Below are positions 31,936 to 41,145 of a stretch of 64,000 bases of DNA, one piece after another. Numbering within the stretch: the first letter of the stretch is position 1; the number at the start of each line of letters is the position of its first letter. This DNA comes from Fusicatenibacter saccharivorans. GTDB lineage: Bacteria > Bacillota > Clostridia > Lachnospirales > Lachnospiraceae. The notes under the pieces are model-generated. The model did not search any database and was not told where the DNA came from. It was given only the letters and a program-made list of their open reading frames with translations. Made by a program: the position numbers and the translations under genes. The stretch covers positions 1-64,000 of the forward strand of contig NZ_JAQEGR010000001.1 in the NCBI RefSeq assembly GCF_027667425.1, given 5' to 3'.

Positions 31936-33183
31936 ATGGGCAATACAGTAATTGAAAAAATCATCCGCCACAACACCGGAAAAGACGTAAAACCGGGCGA
32001 CATTGTGACGGTCAACGTGGACAGAGTCATGATTCATGATATCTTCATCCCGTTTGTCGGCGATAAATTCGAGGAGATGGGCTTTACCAAACTGTGGGAC
32101 CCGGATAAAGTCGTTCTGATCTACGACCACCTCGTTCCGACAAGCCAGGTGGACGATACGAGACATTTCCACAAAGGCGATGAATTTGCAAAGAAATATG
32201 GCATGAAAAACGTACACAGAAGCGACGGAATCTGCCATCAGTTAATGACAGAGGCAGGTTACGTAAAACCGGGCGACGTTGTTTTCGGAACCGACAGCCA
32301 CACGACGACATACGGCTGTGTCGGTGCATTCTCTTCCGGAATCGGCTACACAGAGATGGCGAGCATCCTTGGAACGGGTACGATGTGGATCAAAGTGCCG
32401 GAGACGATCAAAGTTGTCATCGAAGGCGAGCTGCCGAAAAATGTGATGTCAAAAGACATTATCCTGCGTCTGATCGGTGACCTCGGTGCAGACGGCGCAA
32501 CGTACCGCGCACTGGAGTTCTCAGGAAGCACCGTAGAAAATATGACCGTGGCAAGCCGTATGACGATTGCCAACATGGCGATCGAGGCAGGTGCCAAATG
32601 TGCACTTTTTACCCCGGATGAGAAGACCGCAGAATACTGCGAGATCGAACTCAATGACTATCAGAAGAGCTTAAAAGGCGATGAGGATGCAAAATATCTG
32701 TGCACCATCACCTACCGCGCCGAGGATTTTGTGCCGGTTATGGCATGCCCGTCCCAGGTAGACAAGATCCGTGATACCAGCGTTCTCGAGGGAACCCCGA
32801 TCGATCAGGTCTTCATCGGTTCCTGTACGAACGGCCGTCTCGAGGATCTGCAGGCGGCAGCCGAGGTTTTAAAAGGCAAAAAAGTAGCCGACTACGTAAA
32901 ACTGATCGTAACACCGGCAAGCCGCAAGATTTATCTGCAGGCAAGCAAAATGGGCATTCTCGATACACTGGCAGAGGCAGGCGCCATGATTACACATCCG
33001 GGATGCGGCCTGTGCTGCGGAAGAGCGGGCGGAATCCTCTCTGACGGCGAGCGTGTTGTAGCAACGAACAACCGAAACTTTCTTGGAAGAATGGGTACTT
33101 CTAAAGTTGAAATTTATCTGGCATCTCCAAAGACAGCGGCAGCATGTGCAGTAGCTGGAAAAATTGTGACGCCGGAAGTGTAA
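31936..33183 (+). CDS. LeuC-like dehydratase large subunit, copy 2
   Basis: 415 residues with cluster ligands C297 (GSCTNGR), C357 and C360 (GCGLC), at exactly the same residue numbers as copy 1. FGTDSHTTTYGCVGAFSSGI and NRNFLGRMGTSKVEIYLAS are family hallmarks; the latter keeps GRMG. It is closer than copy 1 to canonical LeuC/aconitase-family sequences, so of the two pairs it is the better candidate for a leucine- or citrate-related isomerase. GGGAGGAAG lies before the ATG. The NhaC antiporter follows by 34 bp. Confidence 0.88.
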   Translation: MGNTVIEKIIRHNTGKDVKPGDIVTVNVDRVMIHDIFIPFVGDKFEEMGFTKLWDPDKVVLIYDHLVPTSQVDDTRHFHKGDEFAKKYGMKNVHRSDGICHQLMTEAGYVKPGDVVFGTDSHTTTYGCVGAFSSGIGYTEMASILGTGTMWIKVPETIKVVIEGELPKNVMSKDIILRLIGDLGADGATYRALEFSGSTVENMTVASRMTIANMAIEAGAKCALFTPDEKTAEYCEIELNDYQKSLKGDEDAKYLCTITYRAEDFVPVMACPSQVDKIRDTSVLEGTPIDQVFIGSCTNGRLEDLQAAAEVLKGKKVADYVKLIVTPASRKIYLQASKMGILDTLAEAGAMITHPGCGLCCGRAGGILSDGERVVATNNRNFLGRMGTSKVEIYLASPKTAAACAVAGKIVTPEV

Positions 33184-33217
33184 ACGAACTTAACAGCAGA
33201 AAGGGAAAACAGACGAC

Positions 33218-34744
33218 ATGAATGGTTCAATGTTTATCGGAACCTGGTGGGCACTCGTCCCGCCGCTGCTTGCAATTCTGCTTGCATTTGTCACAAAAGA
33301 AGTTTACAGTTCCCTGTTCATCGGATCGGCAGTCGGTGTCCTTTTGTACACCGGCTTCCATCCGTGGGATGCGTTCACAAGCTTCTTTGAAATTTTACGG
33401 AACAGCATGAACATCAACATTCTGATCTTCGATATCCTGCTTGGCATGGTTGTCGTGCTGATGGCGAAATCCGGCGGCTCGGCGGCGTATGGAAAATGGG
33501 CGGGGACGAAGATCAAAACGAAGCGGAGTGCGCTTCTGGCAACGATGGGGCTTGGTGTTCTGATTTTTGTGGATGACTATTTCAACTGTCTGACAGTCGG
33601 CTCTGTCATGCGCCCGGTCACGGACAGCCACAAGGTTTCCCGCGCGAAACTCGCATACATCATCGACTCCACCGCAGCGCCGATCTGTATTATCGCGCCG
33701 ATCTCAAGCTGGGCGGCAGCCGTCAACTCGTATGTGCCGGCGGATGCGGGAATCAGTGGATTCCAGCTGTTTCTGCGGACAATTCCGTATAACCTGTATG
33801 CGATCCTTACAATTGCGATGGTCTTTTACATCTGCTACACCGGCTTTGATTTTGGTCAGATGAAGCTCCACGAGGATAATGCCGCCAAAGGTGATCTTTT
33901 CACGACCGGAGGCGAGGAGTTTGAGCAGGTTTCCGAGCAGGAGGTCAATCCGAACGGAAAAGTCATCGACCTCGTGCTCCCAGTTGCCGTGCTGATTGTA
34001 TCAGCGATTGGAGCGATGGTTTACACTGGCTTCCTCGGCGGCGCGGACAATGTGATTTCCGCGTTCGCAGGATGTGATGCAGAGACGAGTCTGATTTTTG
34101 CCTCCGTCGTGACGATCCTGTTTATGATGGCGCTGTATCTGCCGCGGAAGGTCATCACCTTCAAGAGCTTTATGGACAGCCTGTCCGAGGGCTTCAAGCT
34201 GATGGTTCCGGCGGTTACGATTCTCGTCTTTGCGTGGACCTTAAAAGGCGTCGGTGATGCGATGGGCCTGGCCCAGTTTGTCGGAAGCGTCGTGGGAGAC
34301 CATGCATCCGCAAGTATTTTTATCCCGGTGGTGCTGTTCGCCGTGGCGGTGTTCCTTTCCTTTTCGACGGGAACCTCCTGGGGAACGTTCGCGATTCTTG
34401 TGCCGATTGCAACGGGCATGTTCGCCGCCGGAACAAATCTGGAGATGATGATTATCTCGGTATCCGCCGTCCTGGCAGGGGCGGTCTGCGGTGACCATAT
34501 TTCGCCGATCTCGGATACGACGGTTATGTCAAGTGCGGGTGCGCAGAGCAACCATCTGAACCACGTATCGACGCAGATGCAGTATGCGGCCGTTACGGCG
34601 TGTGTCTGCCTGGTGGGATATCTGATTGCAGCCGTGACCAGAACGTGGTGGATCACACTTGGCGTCAGCCTTTTTCTTCTTTTGGCTGTTTTAACCGGAA
34701 TGCGCAGATTTTGCGCAAAAAAAGCGGAAAACGGCAAAAAATAA
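33218..34744 (+). CDS. NhaC-family Na+/H+ antiporter or carboxylate antiporter
   Basis: 508-residue membrane protein with about 12 helices. The NhaC-family blocks include LGVLIFVDDYFNCLTVGSVM and, in the second half, FSTGTSWGTFAILVPIATGM and AGAVCGDHISPISDTTVMSS. Some NhaC relatives (MleN type) exchange Na+ and malate-like acids for H+. Its place as the last gene of the tandem dehydratase operon suggests it moves Na+/H+ or the dicarboxylate used by those enzymes; this is inference. A near-consensus promoter for the next unit begins 30 bp downstream. Confidence 0.88.
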   Translation: MNGSMFIGTWWALVPPLLAILLAFVTKEVYSSLFIGSAVGVLLYTGFHPWDAFTSFFEILRNSMNINILIFDILLGMVVVLMAKSGGSAAYGKWAGTKIKTKRSALLATMGLGVLIFVDDYFNCLTVGSVMRPVTDSHKVSRAKLAYIIDSTAAPICIIAPISSWAAAVNSYVPADAGISGFQLFLRTIPYNLYAILTIAMVFYICYTGFDFGQMKLHEDNAAKGDLFTTGGEEFEQVSEQEVNPNGKVIDLVLPVAVLIVSAIGAMVYTGFLGGADNVISAFAGCDAETSLIFASVVTILFMMALYLPRKVITFKSFMDSLSEGFKLMVPAVTILVFAWTLKGVGDAMGLAQFVGSVVGDHASASIFIPVVLFAVAVFLSFSTGTSWGTFAILVPIATGMFAAGTNLEMMIISVSAVLAGAVCGDHISPISDTTVMSSAGAQSNHLNHVSTQMQYAAVTACVCLVGYLIAAVTRTWWITLGVSLFLLLAVLTGMRRFCAKKAENGKK

Positions 34745-34773
34745 AAAAGAAAACAGAAAAACGCGTGAAATGC

Positions 34774-34802
34774 TTGACGGGAGAGAAAAAGAACCGTATA
34801 CT
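34774..34802 (+). promoter_or_regulatory. Promoter of the ABC exporter operon
   Basis: TTGACG (34774-34779), 17-nt spacer, TATACT (34797-34802). It gives a leader of about 260 nt before the first ABC gene. Confidence 0.75.
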
Positions 34803-34886
34803 AAAAAATAGAACAAACATTCACAGGACAACGGTGTCCTGCAAAGAAGAAGCGGAACGCTTTTGGAGCAGGAATGTGAATTGGAA

Positions 34887-34930
34887 CAGAAGGAATTGGA
34901 TTTTTCAAAGTCCAGTTCCTTCTGTTTATC
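34887..34930 (+). terminator. Attenuator-like hairpin in the ABC exporter leader
   Basis: CAGAAGGAATTGGA (34887-34900) pairs with TCCAGTTCCTTCTG (34911-34924), with one G-T pair and a TTTTTCAAAG loop, followed by TTTATCT. It lies between the promoter and the first ABC gene, so it could end transcription prematurely. No T-box or known riboswitch motif is evident in the 300-bp leader. Confidence 0.6.
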
Positions 34931-35074
34931 TCTGTTAAAATTGCATCGGAGCTGTGAAATGCAGGAGAAGAAAGGAGGCATTCCGGGGCGAAAACGCTTT
35001 GGAAAAGGGAAGGACTGTTATGGTCAGAAAGATCATAGCAGACAATGGCAAAAACAAAAAGAGGGAGAAAATAT

Positions 35075-36847
35075 ATGATATTTGGAAAGTACATTAACAA
35101 ATACTACCTGAAGAATGCGCCCATTCTGATTCTCGGTCTTGCAGCGCTGATTCTCGTAGATTATTTCCAGCTTTTCATACCGGAGCTGTACCGCATGGTC
35201 ATCAACGGCATGAACGGCGACCCTGTTCTGGTCAACGGCCAGGCGGCGGTGTTTGATATGGAATTTCTGCTGGATCAGGTCTGCCGGCCCATGATTATTA
35301 CCATTATCGTCATGGTAGTCGGCCGTTTCCTGTGGCGAGTCTGCTTTTTCGGCTCCGCGATCCGCGTGGTGACCGATCTTCGTACCTGCATGTTCGCGCA
35401 CAGCAAGGAGCTGTCCCAGGAGTATTATCAGGTCAACAAAGTCGGAAACCTGATGAGTCTTTACACGAACGATCTCGATACCGTGCAGGAGTGCTTCGGC
35501 GACGGTATTCTGATGTTCTGCGATGCGCTGTTTTTAGGCCTGCTTGCCGTGATCAAAATGTGGCGCATGAACCACTTCCTGACCGGCCTTTCCATGATCC
35601 CGATGGCATTTCTGATGGCCGCCGGCACAACGCTCGGCAAATACCTGATGAAAAAGTGGGAAGAGCGCCAGGCGGCCTTTTCCGAGCTGTCCGATTTCGC
35701 GCAGGAAAACTATTCCGGTCTTGCTGTCATCAAAGCATTCGTCAAAGAGACGAAAGAGCTGATGATGTTCCGCAGACTGAACCGCGAGAACGAGGACATC
35801 AACGTAGAATATACCAAAATTTCCACACTGCTGAACATTATGGTAACGCTGTTCGTCGAGTCCGTCATCTGCGTAATCTTAGGCTACGGCGGCTATCTCG
35901 TTTACTGCGGAAGCTTCGACGCCGGCCAGCTTGTCGAGTATATCGGCTATTTCTCGGCCGTTGTATGGCCGATCATGGCGGTCTCCATGCTGATTGAGAA
36001 GACATCCCGTGGAAAAGCGTCCTTAAATCGTATTACGGAACTGCTTGACGCAAAAGTCGATGTGAAGGACCGCGGCGGTGTGCAGGATCTGCCGTTCATC
36101 CATGGAAAAATCGAGTTCCGCAATCTGACCTTCCGCTATCCGGACGGGGAGTACGATGTGCTGAAAAACGTATCGTTTACCATTGAGCCGGGCGAGAGTG
36201 TCGGCATCGTCGGAAAGACCGGTTCCGGAAAAACGACCATCGTCGATCTGCTGCTCCGCACCTACAACGTGCCGGACGGAATGCTGTTTATTGATGACCA
36301 CGATGTCAACACCGTTTCCATTCACTCCGTGCGTGAGGGCTGTGCCTACGTGCCGCAGGACAACTTCCTGTTCTCCGACACGATTTCCGGCAATATTTCC
36401 TTCGCCTTTGATGACGAAAACCAGGAGGCCATTGAGGATGCGGCGATGATGTCCGATGTCCATGACAATATCGCAGAGTTCAAAGAGGGCTACCGCACCG
36501 TTCTTGGCGAGCGCGGTGTGACGGTTTCCGGCGGACAGAAGCAGCGAATCTCGATTGCGCGTGCGCTGATGAAACACGCACCGATTCTGATTCTCGACGA
36601 TTCCGTCTCTGCGGTCGATACCAAAACAGAGCGCACGATTCTCGACAATCTCAAAAAACGTGAGGGACTGACGACAATTCTGATCGCACACCGGATTTCA
36701 ACGGTGGAGCAGATGGACAAGATCGTGTTCGTCGAGGACGGAGAAGTCCATGCAGTCGGAAAACACGAGGATCTGTACCGGACCTGCACGGCGTACCGCA
36801 AGATGGTCGATCTGCAGAAACTTGAAGAGGAAGCGGGGGAGGAGTAG
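35075..36847 (+). CDS. ABC exporter subunit A (degenerate catalytic site)
   Basis: 590 residues from ATG 35075 (GAGGGAG upstream). The six-helix exporter domain comes first. The ATPase domain has Walker A VGKTGSGKTTIV, signature VSGGQKQRI and Walker B ILILDDSVSAVD, where Asp replaces the catalytic Glu. That substitution is typical of the degenerate-site half of heterodimeric multidrug-type exporters. The canonical partner follows 3 nt downstream. Cargo is unknown (drugs, lipids or peptides). A long leader with a promoter and hairpin precedes it. Confidence 0.92.
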   Translation: MIFGKYINKYYLKNAPILILGLAALILVDYFQLFIPELYRMVINGMNGDPVLVNGQAAVFDMEFLLDQVCRPMIITIIVMVVGRFLWRVCFFGSAIRVVTDLRTCMFAHSKELSQEYYQVNKVGNLMSLYTNDLDTVQECFGDGILMFCDALFLGLLAVIKMWRMNHFLTGLSMIPMAFLMAAGTTLGKYLMKKWEERQAAFSELSDFAQENYSGLAVIKAFVKETKELMMFRRLNRENEDINVEYTKISTLLNIMVTLFVESVICVILGYGGYLVYCGSFDAGQLVEYIGYFSAVVWPIMAVSMLIEKTSRGKASLNRITELLDAKVDVKDRGGVQDLPFIHGKIEFRNLTFRYPDGEYDVLKNVSFTIEPGESVGIVGKTGSGKTTIVDLLLRTYNVPDGMLFIDDHDVNTVSIHSVREGCAYVPQDNFLFSDTISGNISFAFDDENQEAIEDAAMMSDVHDNIAEFKEGYRTVLGERGVTVSGGQKQRISIARALMKHAPILILDDSVSAVDTKTERTILDNLKKREGLTTILIAHRISTVEQMDKIVFVEDGEVHAVGKHEDLYRTCTAYRKMVDLQKLEEEAGEE

Positions 36848-36849
36848 AA

Positions 36850-38748
36850 ATGCACAATTATTATCCGATTCTCTGGGTCGGCGCGATCATCGGCGTGATT
36901 TCCACCCTGCTGATTGTGGCCGCGTTTGTAGTGAAAGATGGAGAAAAAGAAACCGGCTTTGAGCGGAACATGAAAGACAGTGAAATCATGCAGCGTCTGA
37001 TGGATTACGCAAAGCCGTTTTACCGCCAGTTTATCGTTGTTGGTTTTCTGATGCTGTTTTCGATCGCGTACGATATCATTTCGCCGCTGATCGTCGGCAA
37101 AATTGAGGAGCTCGTCGTTGGAAAATTCGCGCTGAATGCCCTGTTTCTGTGGGTAGCGGGCTATGCGGCAATCCTTCTTGTCTCGATGGCGTGCACGTAT
37201 TTCCAGGCCGTGATTCTGCAGAAGACGGGTCAGAAAATTATTTCCAATATGAGGGAGGATCTGTTCGTCCACATCGAGCGCCTTTCCCACGAGCAGTTAA
37301 ATGAGATTCCGGTCGGAAAGCTTGTCACGAGAACGACAAACGATACGAACGCGATTTCGCTGATGTTCACCAACCTTCTGGTCAATCTTCTGAAGAACTT
37401 CTTCGTGATCATCGGTATTCTGATTGCGATGCTGTTTCTGAACTATGAGCTGACGCTGATGGTGCTCTGCTTCGTGCCGTTTATCATGCTGTTCTCGATT
37501 ATTTTCCGCAAATTCTCGCGAAGAGCACACCGGAAAGTAAAAGACTGTACTACGGACATCAACACGTATCTGTCGGAGAACCTTTCCGGTATGAAAATCA
37601 CACAGATCTTCAATCGCGAGGATGCCAAGATGCGCGAGTTTACCGACAAGAGCAACGCACTCGGCCGCGCACAGCAGGAGCAGATTTTCGTGTTTGGTAT
37701 TTTCCGTCCGCTCGTCTACATGCTGTATATCAGCTCCGTGCTCTGCCTTTTGTATTTAGGCGGCAAGGGCTATCTGGAGGGAACGTCGTTCCTCGGCCAG
37801 ACGCTTACCAGCGGTATGATCGTCAGCTTTTACATGTATATTTCAAAATTCTTCAACCCGATCCAGAACCTGGCGGAGCAGTTCAACTGGCTGCAGTCCG
37901 CATTTGCATCCGCCGAGAAAGTATTCTCGATTCTGGATCTCGAGCCAAAAATGCAGGATGCGCCGGATGCGATCGAGCTTACCGACATCAGGGGCGAAAT
38001 TGAGTTCCGCGACGTATGGTTTTCCTATATCCCGGGCGAGTGGGTGTTAAAAGGCGTTTCATTCCACGTCAACCCGAAAGAGACAATCGCATTTGTGGGT
38101 TCCACCGGTTCCGGAAAATCGACGATTCTTTCCCTGATCTGCCGGAACTACGAGTTCCAGAAGGGTGAGATTCTGATCGACGGCATCGACATCCGAAAGA
38201 TCAAGATCGATTCCCTGCGGAAAAAATTCGGCCAGATGCTGCAGGATGTCTTCCTGTTCTCGGGAACGATCCGTAGCAACATTATTCTCCGCGAGGAGGG
38301 GATTTCCGATGAAGAGATCATGGACGTCTGCCATTACGTGAATGCTGACCAGTTTATCAACAAGCTGGATTACGGCCTCGACGAGCCGGTGCGGGAGAGA
38401 GGAAACAACTTCTCCGCCGGACAGCGCCAGCTTCTCTCGTTTGCGCGTACCATCATCCATAAGCCTTCGGTCATGATCCTTGACGAGGCGACGGCGAACA
38501 TCGACACCGAAACCGAGCTTCTGATCCAGGATTCCATGGAAAAGATGAAGAACATCGGAACGATGCTGATCGTAGCGCACCGTCTTTCGACGATCCAGCA
38601 TGCGGATGAGATTATCGTACTGTCCCACGGAAAAATCGTGGAGCATGGAACGCATCAGGAGCTTTTAACAGCGCAGGGAAGATATTACCAGCTCTACACG
38701 CTGCAGTACCACCGCGAGCAGAGTGAGAAACAGAGAGGAAGAAAGTAA
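36850..38748 (+). CDS. ABC exporter subunit B (canonical catalytic site)
   Basis: 632 residues. An extra N-terminal helix (HNYYPILWVGAIIGVISTLL) precedes a six-helix exporter domain, then an ATPase with Walker A FVGSTGSGKST, signature NFSAGQRQLLSFAR and Walker B MILDEATANIDTETE with the catalytic Glu. With subunit A it would form a heterodimeric exporter with one hydrolysing site. GGGGAGGAG at the end of subunit A is its ribosome binding site. A 13-bp terminator follows 36 nt after the stop. Confidence 0.92.
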   Translation: MHNYYPILWVGAIIGVISTLLIVAAFVVKDGEKETGFERNMKDSEIMQRLMDYAKPFYRQFIVVGFLMLFSIAYDIISPLIVGKIEELVVGKFALNALFLWVAGYAAILLVSMACTYFQAVILQKTGQKIISNMREDLFVHIERLSHEQLNEIPVGKLVTRTTNDTNAISLMFTNLLVNLLKNFFVIIGILIAMLFLNYELTLMVLCFVPFIMLFSIIFRKFSRRAHRKVKDCTTDINTYLSENLSGMKITQIFNREDAKMREFTDKSNALGRAQQEQIFVFGIFRPLVYMLYISSVLCLLYLGGKGYLEGTSFLGQTLTSGMIVSFYMYISKFFNPIQNLAEQFNWLQSAFASAEKVFSILDLEPKMQDAPDAIELTDIRGEIEFRDVWFSYIPGEWVLKGVSFHVNPKETIAFVGSTGSGKSTILSLICRNYEFQKGEILIDGIDIRKIKIDSLRKKFGQMLQDVFLFSGTIRSNIILREEGISDEEIMDVCHYVNADQFINKLDYGLDEPVRERGNNFSAGQRQLLSFARTIIHKPSVMILDEATANIDTETELLIQDSMEKMKNIGTMLIVAHRLSTIQHADEIIVLSHGKIVEHGTHQELLTAQGRYYQLYTLQYHREQSEKQRGRK

Positions 38749-38784
38749 GAAAATTTTAGAACAATAAAGACAATTTACAAAAAG

Positions 38785-38829
38785 GGAGAAATTTTGTTTG
38801 TGCAAAGTGACAAAATTTCTCCTTTTTTT
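38785..38829 (+). terminator. Intrinsic terminator after the ABC exporter
   Basis: GGAGAAATTTTGT (38785-38797) pairs perfectly with ACAAAATTTCTCC (38810-38822), then TTTTTTT. Confidence 0.92.
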
Positions 38830-38997
38830 ACGGTGTATCATATTAAAATGATTTTAAATCAATATAGTCATATGAAAAATATATGAGCATAATACGATAT
38901 CCGTTTTTCCATCTCAAAAAGCGGGCGGTTATAATAAGGGAAGCAAAACGGCAGGCACCAAAAAGCCGGGCCGTCTGTTGAAAGAAAGGGAAAATTT

Positions 38998-39690
38998 ATG
39001 GAAAAGAAAGCAAGCCTTGTAGGACGCCTGCTCTCGGAAAATCAGATGTCGGAAGCATTTATCAACAGTATGTTTCTGGCGCTGTCCGGCGGTTTTCAGG
39101 ATGCCTACACGTACAATTGCAGAGATGAAGTATTCTCAAATGCCCAGACGGGAAACGTTGTGCTGATGAGCCAGAACTTTCTGGAAGGAAACTTTACGGC
39201 AGGTCTTCGGTATCTCTTCCCGATCCTCTTTTTTGCGATGGGTGTATTTCTGGCAGAAAATTTCCAGGAGCATTACCGGTATGCAAAGAGGCTGCACTGG
39301 CGGCAGGTACTTCTCGCGGCGGAAATTGTGATCCTTGCGATCGTCGGATTTATTCCGTCTTCTTATAATATGCTCGCGGCGATGCTTGTATCGTTTGCGT
39401 GCGCGATTCAGGTACAGACCTTCCGCAAGGTCGGCGGTTATTCGTATGCAAGCACCATGTGCATCGGAAACCTGCGAAGCGGAACCGCAGCGCTGTCTAT
39501 GTATATGCGGGATAAGAAAAAAGAACAGCTCCGTCAGGCCGGATACTATTTCGGCGTGATTCTGGCTTTCGCCATCGGCGCCGGAATCGGAGGCGTGTTC
39601 TCCATGCTGTATGGAATCCATGTAATCTGGATTTCCTGCGGACTTCTTCTGGTGAGCTTCCTTCTGATGTCACTGGAAAAGTACCGCTGA
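38998..39690 (+). CDS. DUF1275 (YoaK-like) membrane protein
   Basis: 230 residues with about six helices. The family signature is FLALSGGFQDAYTYNCRDEV followed by SNAQTGNVVLMSQNFLEG; the matching C-terminal half has FRKVGGYSYASTMCIGNLRS. DUF1275 proteins are widespread membrane proteins of unknown transport role. GAAAGGGAAAA lies before ATG 38998. A small three-helix protein follows 35 bp later and is probably co-transcribed. Confidence 0.9.
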   Translation: MEKKASLVGRLLSENQMSEAFINSMFLALSGGFQDAYTYNCRDEVFSNAQTGNVVLMSQNFLEGNFTAGLRYLFPILFFAMGVFLAENFQEHYRYAKRLHWRQVLLAAEIVILAIVGFIPSSYNMLAAMLVSFACAIQVQTFRKVGGYSYASTMCIGNLRSGTAALSMYMRDKKKEQLRQAGYYFGVILAFAIGAGIGGVFSMLYGIHVIWISCGLLLVSFLLMSLEKYR

Positions 39691-39725
39691 GAAATAAGAG
39701 AGAGTGAAGAAAGAAGGCTGAAAAA

Positions 39726-40007
39726 ATGGAAGTATTTCTGGAGTGCTGTATGACACTATTCTTTTCAGCGGCCATGCTGCTGCTGATCGTCCGCCTGGCA
39801 AAGGGTGAGGAGAAAAACATGATGTTTGCGCGTGTGTTCTCCCTGGCGTCCAACGTCGGTTTCTGGATTGGAATTGTCCGCATCGCTGTGCTGAACCGGA
39901 GCGGATTTCTGATGTTCTTCTACATCACAGGCGCAATGCTTTCCTACACGGCGATGGTATTTGCCATGCCGCATAAAAAAGAGCAGATTGCCGGACAGCA
40001 GGCATAA
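39726..40007 (+). CDS. Small three-helix membrane protein, unknown function
   Basis: 93 residues with hydrophobic segments near 8-24, 38-56 and 62-80 (LFFSAAMLLLIVRLAKG; LASNVGFWIGIVRIAVL; MFFYITGAMLSYTAMVFAM) and a polar C-terminus. No family recognised. It is downstream of DUF1275 and ends 11 bp before a bidirectional terminator. Confidence 0.7.
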   Translation: MEVFLECCMTLFFSAAMLLLIVRLAKGEEKNMMFARVFSLASNVGFWIGIVRIAVLNRSGFLMFFYITGAMLSYTAMVFAMPHKKEQIAGQQA

Positions 40008-40017
40008 ATAAAAAAGA

Positions 40018-40079
40018 GACCCTGTATACGGGAAGGATGGAGCAGCGATGTTCCGTCCGCCGGTAGACAGGGTCTTTTT
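40018..40079. terminator. Terminator shared by convergent genes
   Basis: GACCCTGT (40018-40025) pairs with ACAGGGTC (40067-40074), with an A-run before and a T-run after. It is placed between the small membrane gene and the convergent lysR. Confidence 0.75.
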
Positions 40080-40106
40080 CTGTTTCAAACAAAAGTTCAT
40101 AAAATC

Positions 40107-40994
40107 TTATACGCGTTCCAGAAGCTCCTCGATCAGCTCTTTTGCCGCCGCGTTCTGGTGCTGCCGCGGGTTGATGATAAGACAGATTTCACGTTTGGGG
40201 GCCTCCTCGATGAGCGGAATCCGACAGACGGTACGGCTCTTTAAGGCATCGCGTGCCAGCTCCTCCGGATAAAATCCGATGCCGAGGTTATACTCGACCA
40301 TAGGAAGAATCTGATCCGTCGTCGCCGCCTCCATATCGGGGTGGAAGGCGAGGCTGTGATTCAGAAAGTACTCGGCGTACAGCTCCCGCGTGCCGGTGTC
40401 TTTGGCAAGCGAGATAAAAGGATATTCTGACAATTCGCCGAGATGATGCGGCTCTGCGGAAAGGGATGCATATTTCGATCCGCCGATCAGAATTTCCTGG
40501 AATGGGAAAATCGGGATCTTGTGCAGCGGTTTGCGGATTTCCACCGGGCTTGTGACGACTGCGAAGTCGACCAGACCGTTTTCGAGCGCCTGGATGGCCT
40601 GCGGCGTCGAGTGGTTGGAGATGCGCAGGCGGACGTGCGGATAGCGGGTGTGGAAGTGCTCCAGGCGGGAGAGCAGCATCAGACGAAGTGCCGTCTCGCT
40701 CGCACCGATTGTGATAAGGCCGCTCTCAAGAGACCGCTCAAGAGCCAGCTCCTCCTCAACCGTGCGGAGCTGTTCGTAGGCAACGGCCACACGCTCATAC
40801 ACCTTTTCGCCCTCCGCTGTCAGTGTGACACCCTGGTGGGAACGGATAAAAAGTTTGCAGCCAAGCTCACTTTCCAGATTGTTCATGCACCGTGTGATGT
40901 TGGGCTGGTTGTTTTTCAGAATTTCCGCGGCTTTTGTAAAGCTGTGATATTGTGCTACGAAGTAAAAAATGCGATAATAATCATATGTAATCAT
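40107..40994 (-). CDS. LysR-family transcriptional regulator
   Basis: 295 residues. N-terminal HTH YYRIFYFVAQYHSFTKAAEI with LKNNQPNITRCMNNLESELG, then an effector-binding domain starting near residue 90 (SGLITIGASETALRLMLLSR). GGAGG is upstream of ATG 40994. It stands between the DUF1275 pair (convergent) and copA (divergent, 250 bp away). Copper genes usually answer to CsoR or CueR, so control of copA by this protein is not assumed. Effector unknown. Confidence 0.92.
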   Translation of the reverse strand: MITYDYYRIFYFVAQYHSFTKAAEILKNNQPNITRCMNNLESELGCKLFIRSHQGVTLTAEGEKVYERVAVAYEQLRTVEEELALERSLESGLITIGASETALRLMLLSRLEHFHTRYPHVRLRISNHSTPQAIQALENGLVDFAVVTSPVEIRKPLHKIPIFPFQEILIGGSKYASLSAEPHHLGELSEYPFISLAKDTGTRELYAEYFLNHSLAFHPDMEAATTDQILPMVEYNLGIGFYPEELARDALKSRTVCRIPLIEEAPKREICLIINPRQHQNAAAKELIEELLERV

Positions 40995-41145
40995 AAAAAC
41001 CTCCGAAGGATGAAGAAGAAAAAATCATCCATGATTGCTTCAATATAAAATACATGCGCCGGGTTGTCAAGGGATTTCTGAGGATGGTCCGGCCGGATTG
41101 TGCGGGGGATGGCAGAAGAGAAGTGGAAATTTTTTGAAAAAACAC

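Noticed and set aside
29642..33183. Homoaconitase assignment for the LeuCD-like pairs
   Set aside because: The small subunits have YLLL and YLAL instead of YLRT with the Arg associated with homoaconitase substrates.
34961..35078. 39-codon basic ORF ending at the first ABC exporter start, as a regulatory leader peptide
   Set aside because: Composition is purine-run driven (Lys/Gln/Gly), there is no codon-run typical of an attenuator peptide and no clear ribosome binding site.
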